Notes: a model not told the origin generated them from the sequence alone. 64,000 bases of DNA from Thermoguttaceae bacterium (GCA_017441605.1 JAFRXD010000057.1:25118-89117), one strand, 5' to 3'. Shown: positions 8,478-17,370, counted from the first letter of the stretch. Translations and numbers: made by a program.

Positions 8478-10184
8478 ATGACGTTCTCTTGGAAACAATG
8501 CGCGATCGTCGTCGTCGCGACGGCGATCGTCTGCGCGGCGACCGCGTCGTTCGGTCAAAGCGCCGCCGACAAATTGGCGGAATACCTCCCGAAAATGGCG
8601 CCGGAGAATATGGCGGACGAAGGTCAAGTCCGCGAGATGGAAGCGGCGCAACAAGGCTGGATGAATTACTTTCTGCGCGACTGCTCGCAATCGAAAGAGC
8701 TCCGCGCCGAGTCGATCAAGGCGACTTGCGACGCCCTCGAAGCCGACGCGCCGACCGTCGCCAAAGCGTGGCTACTGAATCTCTTGCAATGGGCCGGAGA
8801 CGACTCCTGCGTCGATTGCGTCGCGAAATTCCTCGATTCCGACGAGCCGACCCTCGTCGACGCTTCCGCGCGAGCCCTTTCTCAAATCCCGACCGAAAAG
8901 GCCCTCAAAGCGCTCCAAAAAGACCCCGAAAAGTTCGCTCCCTATATAGATAGCCGCGAGCGCGACAAGACCGTCGGCGTCGAGACCGAGCTTCCGCTCG
9001 CGTTACCCTACGTCTCCGAGGGCGATTTCGACTCCTATATGAAGGGTTTCGACGCGCTGAGCGACGATGACAAAGCTCGCGCGCTCGGCGCGGTTCGCGT
9101 CCGCAAGGCGAAGAAATACGTCGACTTGGCGGTTAAAAGCGCCGCGTCCGACAATCCCGACGTCAAGCGCGCGGCGATCCTCGCGATCGAAAAGATCGGA
9201 AGCGCGGCTCAATTCGACGTTCTCTACAAAGCGATGGCGGACTTTGATCGCGGGTTCTGCGTCCGCGTTATGAAGAACATTGTCGGAGACGACTTCGACA
9301 AGGCGGTCGTCGACGCGCTTAAGAAAGAAAAAGACGGCGCGAACATGGCGTCGCTAGCGGAAGTCGTCGGGGGACGCTACGCCAAGAGCGAAGTCGGAAC
9401 TCTCCTCGCGCTCGCGAAGAAGGACGACTGCCCCGCGCGCCTCGCGCTCATAACCGCCGCCGAGCAAATCGCGACCAAAGACAATATCGACGACTTCCTC
9501 GACGCCGCGCTCGCCATCTCCGACCGCGGGGATCGCGACCGCGCCGAGCAAATCCTCTCGCGCCTCTGCGAAGGGGACGCCTCCCCCGTGATCGCCAAAA
9601 TGACCAACGCCAACGGCGCGCAAATCTTCCCGATCCTGGGTCGCGTCGGCGGGGACGCGGCGCTCGAGCAAATCGACCGCGCCGCGAACTCGAACGATTC
9701 CAACGCGGTCGCGCTCGCGGTTCGTTCGTTCTGCAACTGGCCGAACGCGGTCGTTTGGGAGCGCCTACTTAAAGCGGCGCAAAGCGACGCCCTTCCCCAA
9801 GGTCTGAAGGTTCAAGCGCTTCGCGCGTTCGTTCGCGTCGTTTCGCTCCCCGACGATCAAGACGGAATCGACATGTCCGGCAAAGACAAGGTCGCAAATC
9901 TGAAGAAGGCGTTCGAACTCGCGACCCGCGACGACGAGCGCGCGTACGTTCTCGAGCGCGTCGGCTCGGTTCGCGAGCCGGAATCGGTGGAGTTCGCGCT
10001 GCGATACGTCGATACGCCCGCGCTGGCCGGCAAAGCGCTCAACGCGATTCTCGACGTGGCGCACCACGACTATATGCGCAAGCAGAACAAGGAGCTCTTC
10101 CTGAAAGCGCTCGACGTCGTCATCGAAAAGGGCGACCAAGGGCAAAAAGAGCGCGCGCAAGGGTACAAGAGCAATATCCGCTAA
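8478..10184 (+). CDS. Secreted HEAT-repeat protein, copy 2
   Basis: A 568-residue paralogue of the 5255-6961 gene with the same architecture: signal peptide (MTFSWKQCAIVVVATAIVCA, then SFGQS) followed by HEAT-type helical pairs along the whole length. I chose the ATG at 8478, not the one at 8472, because it keeps the 7-nt spacing from AGGA seen in copy 1 and gives exactly the same length. No catalytic residues were recognised. It is probably co-transcribed with the upstream oxidoreductase. Confidence 0.8.
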   Translation: MTFSWKQCAIVVVATAIVCAATASFGQSAADKLAEYLPKMAPENMADEGQVREMEAAQQGWMNYFLRDCSQSKELRAESIKATCDALEADAPTVAKAWLLNLLQWAGDDSCVDCVAKFLDSDEPTLVDASARALSQIPTEKALKALQKDPEKFAPYIDSRERDKTVGVETELPLALPYVSEGDFDSYMKGFDALSDDDKARALGAVRVRKAKKYVDLAVKSAASDNPDVKRAAILAIEKIGSAAQFDVLYKAMADFDRGFCVRVMKNIVGDDFDKAVVDALKKEKDGANMASLAEVVGGRYAKSEVGTLLALAKKDDCPARLALITAAEQIATKDNIDDFLDAALAISDRGDRDRAEQILSRLCEGDASPVIAKMTNANGAQIFPILGRVGGDAALEQIDRAANSNDSNAVALAVRSFCNWPNAVVWERLLKAAQSDALPQGLKVQALRAFVRVVSLPDDQDGIDMSGKDKVANLKKAFELATRDDERAYVLERVGSVREPESVEFALRYVDTPALAGKALNAILDVAHHDYMRKQNKELFLKALDVVIEKGDQGQKERAQGYKSNIR

Positions 10185-10202
10185 CCCCCGCGCCGCGATT
10201 AG

Positions 10203-10231
10203 TTGACGTCGAAGGCGAATCGGAGTATAAT
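10203..10231 (+). promoter_or_regulatory. Sigma-70-type promoter for the Rpn gene
   Basis: TTGACG (10203-10208), 17-nt spacer, TATAAT (10226-10231). A strong ribosome-binding site GGAGGGAG (10253-10260) and an ATG at 10266 follow, in a different frame from the Rpn domain. Confidence 0.75.
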
Positions 10232-10265
10232 GCTCCGGTTCGCTTTTTTACTGGAGGGAGCGAAA

Positions 10266-10420
10266 ATGGCGAAAAGACCCGAGAAACGATCGACCGAGAG
10301 CGAGGCGAAAACCGGAGCCAAGGCGAAAGTTAAAAGCGATGCTAAAGGGTCCAAGTCCCGAGTTGGCGCCGCAAGTCGGCCCGAGCGCGCGAAAATGCTC
10401 TTTTCGACCCCGCGGCCGCC
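10266..10420 (+). pseudogene. Frame-shifted N-terminal segment of the Rpn nuclease gene
   Basis: From the ATG at 10266, with GGAGGGAG just upstream, the reading frame encodes a Lys/Arg-rich N-terminus (MAKRPEKRSTESEAKTGAKA). The Rpn domain downstream lies in another frame that is open only from 10346 and has no ATG near its start. A one-base loss between about 10346 and 10420 would join the two. It may be a real mutation or a sequence error. Confidence 0.55.
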
Positions 10421-11551
10421 TTGCCGCCCCCGAATCGCGATTTTACCAACGACGAGCTCGAATCGCTGTCGAAAGCGATGGATCGGGCTCTCGGAAAAAG
10501 GCGAGTTTGGTGGGGAATTCACGATCTCTTTTTCCGATATATGCTAATGGATCGGGATTTTTTGATCGACTTTCTCCTAACGCTCGCTCCGGGATTGGAC
10601 GAAGAGCTCGACGTTCGTCGTCTGGGAATGGCTCCGAGCGTTCACATCGACCAAGGTTTCGCCCAAAACATATGCGACATAGTGTGTCAAATCCCGTTTC
10701 GCGATACGCGACGGGGGGTAAAAACGGTGGCGCTCGTCTTGGAGCATAAAGCCCAGAGCGGCGGGTTCCACGATAAGCGGCTGGCGACTCAACTAACGCG
10801 CTACGCGATCGACGAATCGGAGCGCGTCGCCAAGGAAACCCCCGACCAATTGGAAACGCCCCAAGCGATTGTTATTGTCGTCTATACGGGTCGCGACGAA
10901 TTTTTCCGACCTCGACCTTGGAGCGATTTTTACAAACCGATCGAGTTTTGCAAGAATTCCGCGATCTCACCCGAGTTTCCTTGTTTCAATCTTACCAAAC
11001 TATTCCTCGAGGGCAAACTAATCGGTCCTCCTCACATTGTCGCCTTCGCGACCTCGATGGCTTGCGCGGGCAAACGAAAAATTCGAGAGTATCGCGACAA
11101 GATACTGGCGGCGTTTCGAACCGTCAAAAGGTTCGACGCAAAAGTTTGGGGACGACTAAAGGCGATCGCGCTCTACGCCTCGATGGTCTCGGAAAACTCC
11201 AAAGAAAGGCTGACAGAACAAGAAGTCGAGGAATTGCTTGAAAGCGCCAGCGAAAACGACGGCGTTAGAAAGGAACTAAGAATGAGTTTTTTTGATAGAA
11301 TTCGAGCCGAGGCCGAAGCTAGGGCCGAAGCTAGGGGCGAAGCTAGGGGCGAAGCCAAGGGCGAAGCCAAGCGTCTGCTCAAATGCGTCGCGATTCAATA
11401 CGGGCAAATCGCCGAACCGATCGACAAAGCGATTCGTTCGATCGACGACGAAAGCGTTTTGGACAAGATTACCGAATTGCTTTTCAAAACAAAATCCCGC
11501 GCAAAGTTCGAGCAAGGCGTCGCCCAACTACTCCCCGCGGCCGCGCGCTAA
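10421..11551 (+). CDS. Rpn family recombination-promoting nuclease/putative transposase
   Basis: About 376 residues. HDLFFRYMLMDRDFLIDFLL is the typical opening of the Rpn (transposase_31) family. The PD-(D/E)XK active site is seen as the Asp in NICDIVCQI and Glu/Lys in LVLEHKAQ. The C-terminal third has an Ala/Glu/Arg/Gly tandem repeat and a helical tail LLKCVAIQYGQIAEPIDKAI. Known members are nucleases linked to RecA-independent recombination. The nominal start is a TTG at 10421 without a ribosome-binding site; the true N-terminus is probably at 10266 with a frameshift between. A partial second copy follows directly. Confidence 0.8.
   Translation: MPPPNRDFTNDELESLSKAMDRALGKRRVWWGIHDLFFRYMLMDRDFLIDFLLTLAPGLDEELDVRRLGMAPSVHIDQGFAQNICDIVCQIPFRDTRRGVKTVALVLEHKAQSGGFHDKRLATQLTRYAIDESERVAKETPDQLETPQAIVIVVYTGRDEFFRPRPWSDFYKPIEFCKNSAISPEFPCFNLTKLFLEGKLIGPPHIVAFATSMACAGKRKIREYRDKILAAFRTVKRFDAKVWGRLKAIALYASMVSENSKERLTEQEVEELLESASENDGVRKELRMSFFDRIRAEAEARAEARGEARGEAKGEAKRLLKCVAIQYGQIAEPIDKAIRSIDDESVLDKITELLFKTKSRAKFEQGVAQLLPAAAR
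11305..11369 (+). repeat. 12-bp tandem repeat inside the Rpn gene
   Basis: Units of the form GCCGAAGCTAGG, later GGCGAAGCCAAG, are repeated about five times and encode alternating Ala-Glu-Ala-Arg / Gly-Glu-Ala-Lys. Such flexible, length-variable linkers before the tail are usual in Rpn proteins. Confidence 0.8.
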
Positions 11552-11601
11552 TCTCCCTCGCGAACTCCTTTCCTTCGTTGATTTCCCCCTTCGCAACGCT
11601 C

Positions 11602-11859
11602 GACGCGAAAGTATGGGCGCGCCTAAAAGCGATCGCGCTCTACGTCTCGACGCCCTCGGAAAACTCCAAAGAAAGGCCGATGGAACAAGAAGTCGAGGAA
11701 TTACTCGAGGGCGCGAGCGAAAACAAAGGGCTCCGAAAGGAACTGAGAAGGCGTTTTTTTGATAGACTTAGAGCGGAGAGCGAAACCGGACGCCCGCTCA
11801 AACGCGTCCCTTATCTATCGTCTAACCTATTGCGCGACAAGCGCTTGAAACCCAATTAA
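11602..11859 (+). pseudogene. Truncated second copy of the Rpn gene (C-terminal part)
   Basis: This 258-base stretch encodes DAKVWARLKAIALYVSTPSE and EVEELLEGASENKGLRKEL, which closely match the Rpn gene upstream (DAKVWGRLKAIALYASMVSE and EVEELLESASENDGVRKEL). It has no start codon, no nuclease core, and loses similarity at about LKRVPYLSS before a stop at 11859. It is best explained as the remnant of a tandem duplication. The following GNAT gene carries an Rpn-like tail, so the remnant and that gene may derive from one event. Confidence 0.75.
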
Positions 11860-11872
11860 AGAAGACCGAACA

Positions 11873-12673
11873 ATGAGCCCGTTTGACCGTACAAAAGAGG
11901 AGTTATACGCCGAAGGACTCAAACTAGCGCGCGCCGAAATAAAAGCCGAGGGAAAATCCAAAGAATACGTCGAGGCTTACGTCAAAAGTTTCGCGAAAAG
12001 TTACGTTATCGGCTTTTGGAAGGGAGTCGCCAAAGCGCTAAGCGACGCCGCGTCCATAAGGTATAAGCAAATCTCCAAGTCCTTAGTCAAGGCGATTCTT
12101 TCGACCGACGACAAAACCCTCTTGTCCAAAATTTCCGACGCGTTGGACGCGAACGAATCGTTCGCCGACTTCGAAAAAGCGGTCGCGCCTTTAATCTTGC
12201 CCCAAATTCGCCCCGCGACCGAAGAGGACGTCGACAAAATCCCCGGTTTCATCAAAGGGATTGCCGAATACGAAAAGATGACCGACGAGGTCGTCGTTAC
12301 CGAGGACATGCTCCGCGACTGGCTCTTCGTCAAGGGAATCGCCGAGGTAATTTTCGTTCTTATGAACGGCAAAGAGGTCGGATTCGCGCTCTTTTTCCCG
12401 AACTACTCCACGTTCCTAGGGCGCGGCGGACTCTATCTCGAAGATCTCTTCGTCCTCCCGGATTTTCGCGGCAAGGGATGCGGCAAAGCCCTTCTGAAAC
12501 GCCTCGCGCAAATCGCCGTCGAGCGAAACTACGGACGGGTCGAATGGCGCTGCCTCAAATGGAACCGTCCGAGCATCGATTTCTATCGTTCTCTGGGCGC
12601 GATCGAGCTAAAAGAATGGACGACGTTCCGATTATGCGGAGACGCGATCCCCAATTTGGCGAATCGAGACTAG
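11873..12673 (+). CDS. GNAT acetyltransferase with an N-terminal Rpn-like tail domain
   Basis: A 266-residue protein of two parts. Residues about 1-105 match the C-terminal tail of the nearby Rpn nuclease: ALSDAASIRYKQISKSLVKA, then ILSTDDKTLLSKISDAL and FADFEKAV, against AIQYGQIAEPIDKAI, IRSIDDESVLDKITELL and RAKFEQGV. Residues about 110-255 are a GNAT N-acetyltransferase: IRPATEEDVDKIPGFI at the start, acetyl-CoA-binding DFRGKGCGKALLKRL, and NRPSIDFYRSLGAIE at the end. The substrate could be a polyamine or small amine, as in similar short GNATs, but this is not certain. It appears to be a fusion created next to the Rpn locus. Confidence 0.8.
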   Translation: MSPFDRTKEELYAEGLKLARAEIKAEGKSKEYVEAYVKSFAKSYVIGFWKGVAKALSDAASIRYKQISKSLVKAILSTDDKTLLSKISDALDANESFADFEKAVAPLILPQIRPATEEDVDKIPGFIKGIAEYEKMTDEVVVTEDMLRDWLFVKGIAEVIFVLMNGKEVGFALFFPNYSTFLGRGGLYLEDLFVLPDFRGKGCGKALLKRLAQIAVERNYGRVEWRCLKWNRPSIDFYRSLGAIELKEWTTFRLCGDAIPNLANRD

Positions 12674-13106
12674 CGGCGCCCCTTGTCGGGGATTGACAAA
12701 AACGACGATTTGCGTAGAATAGCGAGCGTCGAGTCGGGTTTCCCGGCTCCCAAAGGGTTCGCGTTTTCGCGCGCGAAGAGCGTCGCCCGCGTTCCCGTTC
12801 CTCGCGTTTTATTCGCAATATGATCGCGTCGAAAATCGTTGCGTTTTCCTTGCAAACGCCGCGCGCTCCCTCTCCGAGGGCGCCTCGGTTGGCGGGCGTT
12901 TTTGTCCGAGGGCGCGACCCCGGTCGCCTCGAATTCGCTCCTCGGCTCTCTTTCCGCAACCTTCTCTCTTCCACAGTTCTCTCTTTTCGCCCTCTTTCGT
13001 TGTTCGGCTTCTTCTTTTCGACGCGCGCCGACAATAATTCGCGATCCTCGGTTCCAACGTTCGATTTGCCCCCAAACGACGCCCATTCCATTGGAGATCC
13101 CTCGCA
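12674..13106. other. 433-base gene-free leader upstream of the Na/Pi transporter
   Basis: Holds a good promoter at 12693-12720 and then about 385 bases without a convincing gene. A 96-codon reading frame at 12820-13110 overlaps the transporter start, has no ribosome-binding site and is rich in Arg/Ser/Phe, so I do not call it. The length would allow a leader regulatory element, but I recognised no known riboswitch. Confidence 0.5.
12693..12720 (+). promoter_or_regulatory. Sigma-70-type promoter for the Na/Pi transporter
   Basis: TTGACA (12693-12698), 16-nt spacer, TAGAAT (12715-12720): a consensus -35 box with a 5/6 -10 box. Confidence 0.7.
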
Positions 13107-15326
13107 ATGAAACGATTTGCCCTCGACGCTCCGTTCCGAAAAGGAAGTAACGCGGCGCGCTCCCTCGGCGCCGTCGCGACCTCCGCGCTCGCCCTACTGG
13201 CGCTCACGCTCGGCTCCGTCGTTTTCGTTCGCGCCGGAGGAGGCGATCCGCGAGCGCTCGCCGAGGACGAGCCGCGAATCGTCGAGTCGACCGAATCGGT
13301 CCCGGTCGTTCCCGACGCCGAGTTTCCCGAGGAGCCCGCGGTCAAGAACTCCGACGTGCCGGTCGGCTGGATTCCCGACCTGCGCGTTCTCGCCGGAGCG
13401 CCGACCGCGACGGTCGATCTGAGCGAGTGCGAGCGAAAGTTCCGAGCGCAAAACAACTTCGACGCGAAGGCCCAAATCGAGTGGAGCCTCGTCCAAAATT
13501 CGAAGCCCGACGTCGCCGACGTTAAAATCGTCGGAGACAAACTCTACGTCCATTGGAAAGAGGGCGCGATCGGCTCGACGAAAATCGTCGCGCAAGCGAC
13601 GCAAGTCGGAGACGAAACCCGAAGAGCCTCCGCCGCGTTCAACGCGGAAACTTGGGCCCCGAACTATCTGCAGATCGCGATGGCGGTTCTCGGAGGGCTG
13701 GGGCTTTTCCTCCTCGGCATGAAGAATATGTCCGACGGTCTGACCGCGATCGCAGGCTCCCGCTTGCGACGGCTCATCTCCCTCTTCACGAACAATCGCT
13801 TCCTCGCGGTCGGCGTTGGGATCGTAACCACGACCCTTCTCCAGTCGAGCTCCGCGACTTCCGTAATGACGATGGGATTCGTCAATAGCGGGCTAATGAC
13901 CCTCAAACAGGCGATGGGCGTGATTATCGGCGCGCACATTGGAACGACGACCACGGGCTGGCTCATCGCGTTCAAAGTCGGGGCGCTGGGCCTGCCGCTG
14001 CTCGGGCTCGCCGCGATGACCCTGATCTTCGTTAAGCGCGAGAAAGTCCGGAACTTCGCGACTTTCGCGCTCGGCTTGGGAATGATTTTCTTCGGGCTAG
14101 AAGTTCTAAAGCAGGGTATGTCGCCCCTTTCGGATCTTCCGCAGTTCGGCGCGTTTCTCCAATCGTTCGCCGCGAGCGGCTCGCTCGTCAACGTCGGAAA
14201 GTGCATTTTCGTAGGCGCGGTCGTCACGATGCTCGTCCAGTCGTCCGCAGTAACCCTCGCGCTGGTCATTACGCTCGCCACGCTCGGCACGATCGACCTC
14301 AATTCCAGCGCCGCGATCGTTTTGGGAAGCAACGCGGGAACCACGATCACCGCCTGGCTCGCGTCCCTCGGCTCCGACTCCAACGGTCGTCGCGCCGCCT
14401 ACTTCCACATCTTCTCCAACGTCTTTGGCGTCCTGTGGTTCTGGCCCCTCTTTTTCGTCGTCCTCATGCCTCTCGTCCACAAAATCGGCGCCATGTGCGG
14501 CATGACGACCGACGTCTCCAAAATCGCCCTCACTCACACGATCTTCAACGTCGGCAACACGATCGTGCTCCTGCCCCTGATCGGACCGATCTCCCGCGTT
14601 CTCAATCGCTGGGTGAAAGACGATTCCTCCCCGAAGAAGAAGCAGTCCGCGACCGGGCTCGAGGCGTTCGTCAACGACGAGCCGGTCATTGGGGTCGAGC
14701 GCTCTCGACTCGAAGTCCAGCGCATGTTCGTCGACTGCCGCAACTTGTTCTTCAATCTGTCGGAACTGCAAAAGAACCAGTTCGAGGACGAGACGCTCGT
14801 CGAAAAGTCGTTCCAACTGGAGCAAGTTCTCGACGACGTCCAAGACGAAACGATCGATTTCGTCTCCAAATTGACGACGAAAACGTTCTCCGCCGACCTC
14901 GCGAGCTCCGCCCGAGAACAGATTAGGCTCGCCGAGGAGCTCGAAACGATCGGCGACTACCTCGTCGGGGTTCTCAAATCGAATCTGAAACTAAAGAACG
15001 CGGGACTTTCCCTTCCCGAGGCGATTCGCGAGAAATCGGTTAAATTCCTCGGCGACGCCTTGGAGTCCCTGCAATGGCTCGAAACGAGCTTCGAGCGACG
15101 CCGCCACGGTTCCCTCGTTGGGCGCATGGTCGAGCGTCGCGCCGTCTGCGTTAAGCAAATCAAAGCCGCTCGAGACACGTTTGTCCAGGAAATGTTCGAG
15201 CAAAAGTGCGACCCGCTCGTGATCGTCGCCGTCGACTATCAGCTCAACGCCTGGCGAAGAACCCACGAGCATTTGCTCAATATCGCCGAGGCGATGGAAC
15301 TGCCCGGTCAAACCTCCAAGAGATAG
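13107..15326 (+). CDS. Na+/phosphate cotransporter (NptA/PhoU-domain type) with an N-terminal Ig-like domain
   Basis: A 739-residue membrane protein. A signal-like hydrophobic segment (residues 20-45) is followed by an extracytoplasmic region of about 130 residues with beta-type character. Two inverted Na/Pi-cotransporter repeats follow: GLFLLGMKNMSDGL and TTTLLQSSSATSVMTMG, then MLVQSSAVTLALVIT and GSNAGTTITAW. The QSS motifs mark the substrate/Na site of the SLC34/NptA family. The last 200 residues are a PhoU-like helical domain (LAEELETIGDYLVGVLKSNL). It would import phosphate with Na+. The N-terminal periplasmic domain is an addition not usual for the bacterial family. Confidence 0.88.
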   Translation: MKRFALDAPFRKGSNAARSLGAVATSALALLALTLGSVVFVRAGGGDPRALAEDEPRIVESTESVPVVPDAEFPEEPAVKNSDVPVGWIPDLRVLAGAPTATVDLSECERKFRAQNNFDAKAQIEWSLVQNSKPDVADVKIVGDKLYVHWKEGAIGSTKIVAQATQVGDETRRASAAFNAETWAPNYLQIAMAVLGGLGLFLLGMKNMSDGLTAIAGSRLRRLISLFTNNRFLAVGVGIVTTTLLQSSSATSVMTMGFVNSGLMTLKQAMGVIIGAHIGTTTTGWLIAFKVGALGLPLLGLAAMTLIFVKREKVRNFATFALGLGMIFFGLEVLKQGMSPLSDLPQFGAFLQSFAASGSLVNVGKCIFVGAVVTMLVQSSAVTLALVITLATLGTIDLNSSAAIVLGSNAGTTITAWLASLGSDSNGRRAAYFHIFSNVFGVLWFWPLFFVVLMPLVHKIGAMCGMTTDVSKIALTHTIFNVGNTIVLLPLIGPISRVLNRWVKDDSSPKKKQSATGLEAFVNDEPVIGVERSRLEVQRMFVDCRNLFFNLSELQKNQFEDETLVEKSFQLEQVLDDVQDETIDFVSKLTTKTFSADLASSAREQIRLAEELETIGDYLVGVLKSNLKLKNAGLSLPEAIREKSVKFLGDALESLQWLETSFERRRHGSLVGRMVERRAVCVKQIKAARDTFVQEMFEQKCDPLVIVAVDYQLNAWRRTHEHLLNIAEAMELPGQTSKR

Positions 15327-15519
15327 GGTTGGGGAGCGTCCGGTTGGATAAACGCCCCGCCATAGATCAAGCGCGCTTCCGTTCAAACGCGAACTCATCG
15401 GATCCGCCGATCGAATAAAGCGGAAACGAAAAGAGAATCGCGCCCAAATTTGAGAGATCGCAAAAAAAATCTCGACGCGCGAGCGTCGAGACCAAAAAGG
15501 TTCGGGGAACAGCGCCGAC

Positions 15520-16002
15520 TCAAACGCCAATCGAGGCGGGAGCCGTTTCTTTGGAGGAATCGAATTCGAAGTCGGCTTCTTTCGTACCGCCTTTGGGGAC
15601 GTCGAAGCGCAACTCGCCGCTATTTGCCCTGGGGGGTAATTTGTAAGGGGGCTCCTTTGCGACGGTTTGCCCTTCGATAGGATTCTCCTCGGCGTCGGGA
15701 TCGCGCCAAGTAAGATAGACGACGTACGGTCCGGGCACGGCGCCTTTCTTTTTCTTTTCCGCTAGGGAAAGAGAATACTCGCCGTTTTGATCGGTAAGCC
15801 CGATCGCGACGGGAGGCACTTCCAGGGCCTCCGAGGCCGACTGAAAAACGACGCGAATATTCTCGGCGGGAACGCCGTCGACGACAATCTTTCCGGAAAC
15901 GTCGACCACGCGAGGACCGCACCCCGCGCACATCGCCGCCGAGATCAGAATCGAGGCGAGAAATAACAAGCGAAAGCTTTTGTTTTCGTTATGGGAGGTC
16001 AT
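15520..16002 (-). CDS. Lipoprotein with a carboxypeptidase-regulatory-like domain
   Basis: A 160-residue protein with a lipoprotein signal ending in AMCAGC (about residues 22-27), followed by VSGKIVVDGVPAENIRVVFQ and LTDQNGEYSLSL, the beta-sandwich pattern of carboxypeptidase-regulatory/transthyretin-like domains. AGGAG lies 8 nt before the ATG at 16002; the longer upstream reading overlaps the DUF1559 gene and lacks a signal, so it was rejected. It sits 40 bases downstream of a DUF1559 gene on the same strand. That pairing is standard in planctomycetes and is mirrored at 17729-19336. Its role is probably in the cell surface, but unknown. Confidence 0.75.
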   Translation of the reverse strand: MTSHNENKSFRLLFLASILISAAMCAGCGPRVVDVSGKIVVDGVPAENIRVVFQSASEALEVPPVAIGLTDQNGEYSLSLAEKKKKGAVPGPYVVYLTWRDPDAEENPIEGQTVAKEPPYKLPPRANSGELRFDVPKGGTKEADFEFDSSKETAPASIGV

Positions 16003-16042
16003 GACGTCAATCTCCTGCGCTTCGAGAAACGCGAATCTCAAA

Positions 16043-17131
16043 TTACGGCATTTGCGTTGTCTGTCCGTCGGCGATGGCGCACAGATTCCCCCAAACGCCG
16101 ATATCGAACGGTGGATTGCCGGATCCTTTCCAGCCCGTCCCGACATTTATATTTTCGGAAATGAAATGAACGGAACCGTCGCAGAACGTCGAATTCATTC
16201 CCCCGGCGTGATAAGCGCCCGACGACCTACCGCAAAAATAGGTGCTCTGGGGAGCGGCGAGACCGCACGTGTCGACGCACAGTTGCCACTGATGGGACTT
16301 GAGGGTAGCGGCTTTAGGGCTACACGTGTAGATATGATTCGCCGCGACGCCCGACCAAAAAGTAGTCCGCCGCGGCATTTCTTTAGGAAGGTGATGTTCC
16401 GTAAAAATCGCGGTGTTCGACGTTCCGTCGGTAACGGCGGCGAGGGTATCGAAACTCAAGCCGTACTTAACGCCGTCCGCGCCAGTTACGGTTCCTAGGT
16501 GAACGGTGTGTATCGCGCCTCGCAAGTTCCGGCGATTGGACGCGCCGTTGTCGTCCCACCACCAAGTGCCTCCAGTGTTCGCCCCTCCCACCGCGCGATA
16601 AGAGGACGTATAAACCTCAAACTTTGTGTAGTTGCTATGCCCGTCGTCGGTGGACGGAAGCATTTGCTGCCCCGCCCCGGGATCGCTCGGACACTCGTAA
16701 ATCGGCATTCTTAGCCTAGCGAGGGTTTTATTGAGCCCTTGATTCATCGCGTTGACGGATCCCTTCGTTTCGTTCGCCAATCCCGCCGCTCCAAAGTACA
16801 TCGCGTACGCCTGCTGCTGTTCGAGATAAGGCAGGAGGGACACGCCCCACATCGAATACCAGCGCCAAAGACTCGCGGTCGAGTCGCCGGTGTTGCGCAT
16901 CACCGCGCCGGCCGGCAACGTCTTTTGAACGTCGGCGTAGTTCAGCGCGGCAAGCCCGAGTTGTTTCATTTTGTTGGAACACTGCATGCGCCTAGCCGCC
17001 TCGCGCGCCGCTTGAACGGCGGGGAGAAGGAGCCCGATCAGAATCCCGATGATCGCGATGACGACCAAAAGCTCGACGAGGGTAAAACCGATTCTCTTTC
17101 CCCGACGTCTTCGATTTGAGGTTAGGTTCAT
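16043..17131 (-). CDS. DUF1559 prepilin-like protein (H-X9-DG family)
   Basis: A 362-residue protein with the type IV pilin-like N-terminus [19 protein letters not shown] and the continuation [14 protein letters not shown], characteristic of planctomycete DUF1559. The C-terminus AYHAGGMNSTFCDGSVHFIS matches the H-x9-DG signature. After prepilin-peptidase cleavage before Phe it would assemble at, or anchor in, the membrane. GGAG precedes the ATG at 17131; the 37 codons upstream are Arg-rich and were rejected. It is transcribed away from a second DUF1559 gene and forms a unit with the lipoprotein gene at 15520-16002. Confidence 0.88.
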   Translation of the reverse strand: MNLTSNRRRRGKRIGFTLVELLVVIAIIGILIGLLLPAVQAAREAARRMQCSNKMKQLGLAALNYADVQKTLPAGAVMRNTGDSTASLWRWYSMWGVSLLPYLEQQQAYAMYFGAAGLANETKGSVNAMNQGLNKTLARLRMPIYECPSDPGAGQQMLPSTDDGHSNYTKFEVYTSSYRAVGGANTGGTWWWDDNGASNRRNLRGAIHTVHLGTVTGADGVKYGLSFDTLAAVTDGTSNTAIFTEHHLPKEMPRRTTFWSGVAANHIYTCSPKAATLKSHQWQLCVDTCGLAAPQSTYFCGRSSGAYHAGGMNSTFCDGSVHFISENINVGTGWKGSGNPPFDIGVWGNLCAIADGQTTQMP

Positions 17132-17341
17132 TTTATAACTCCGCAAATGGGTTATTTTGAGAGATTCTCTCCGCGGACGTCTCGTTTTCGGAAGGAAGAA
17201 CAATTGGCGACAACGGAGCGAGGAACCAAGCCGATCGCGCAAAAAATCGCCTCCCGTTGTTAACCGTCAATAAGCAACTCTACGGCGGGCTCAAAACGGC
17301 TCGGGAAGGGATCGAATCTTAACGACGCGCTTACAAAACTT

Positions 17342-17370
17342 ACTGTAGCGCCCTCGAAAGATATTGTCAA
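17342..17370 (-). promoter_or_regulatory. Leftward promoter of the DUF1559-lipoprotein pair
   Basis: On the minus strand TTGACA (17370-17365), 17-nt spacer, TACAGT (17347-17342). Consensus -35 and correct spacing. Confidence 0.7.

Noticed and set aside
3811..10184. Assembly duplication of the oxidoreductase-HEAT module
   Set aside because: The copies differ at many scattered nucleotide and amino-acid positions, so they are true paralogues.
11305..11369. CRISPR-like array
   Set aside because: The 12-bp units are contiguous, in frame and have no spacers; they encode a linker in the Rpn protein. No other regularly spaced repeat was seen.
10421..11551. Insertion-sequence transposase with terminal inverted repeats
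   Set aside because: Rpn proteins are sometimes labelled transposases, but I found no terminal inverted repeats or target-site duplication around this gene or the one at 45883.
12820..13110. Small plus-strand frame before the Na/Pi transporter
   Set aside because: It overlaps the transporter start, has no ribosome-binding site, and its composition is that of translated non-coding sequence.
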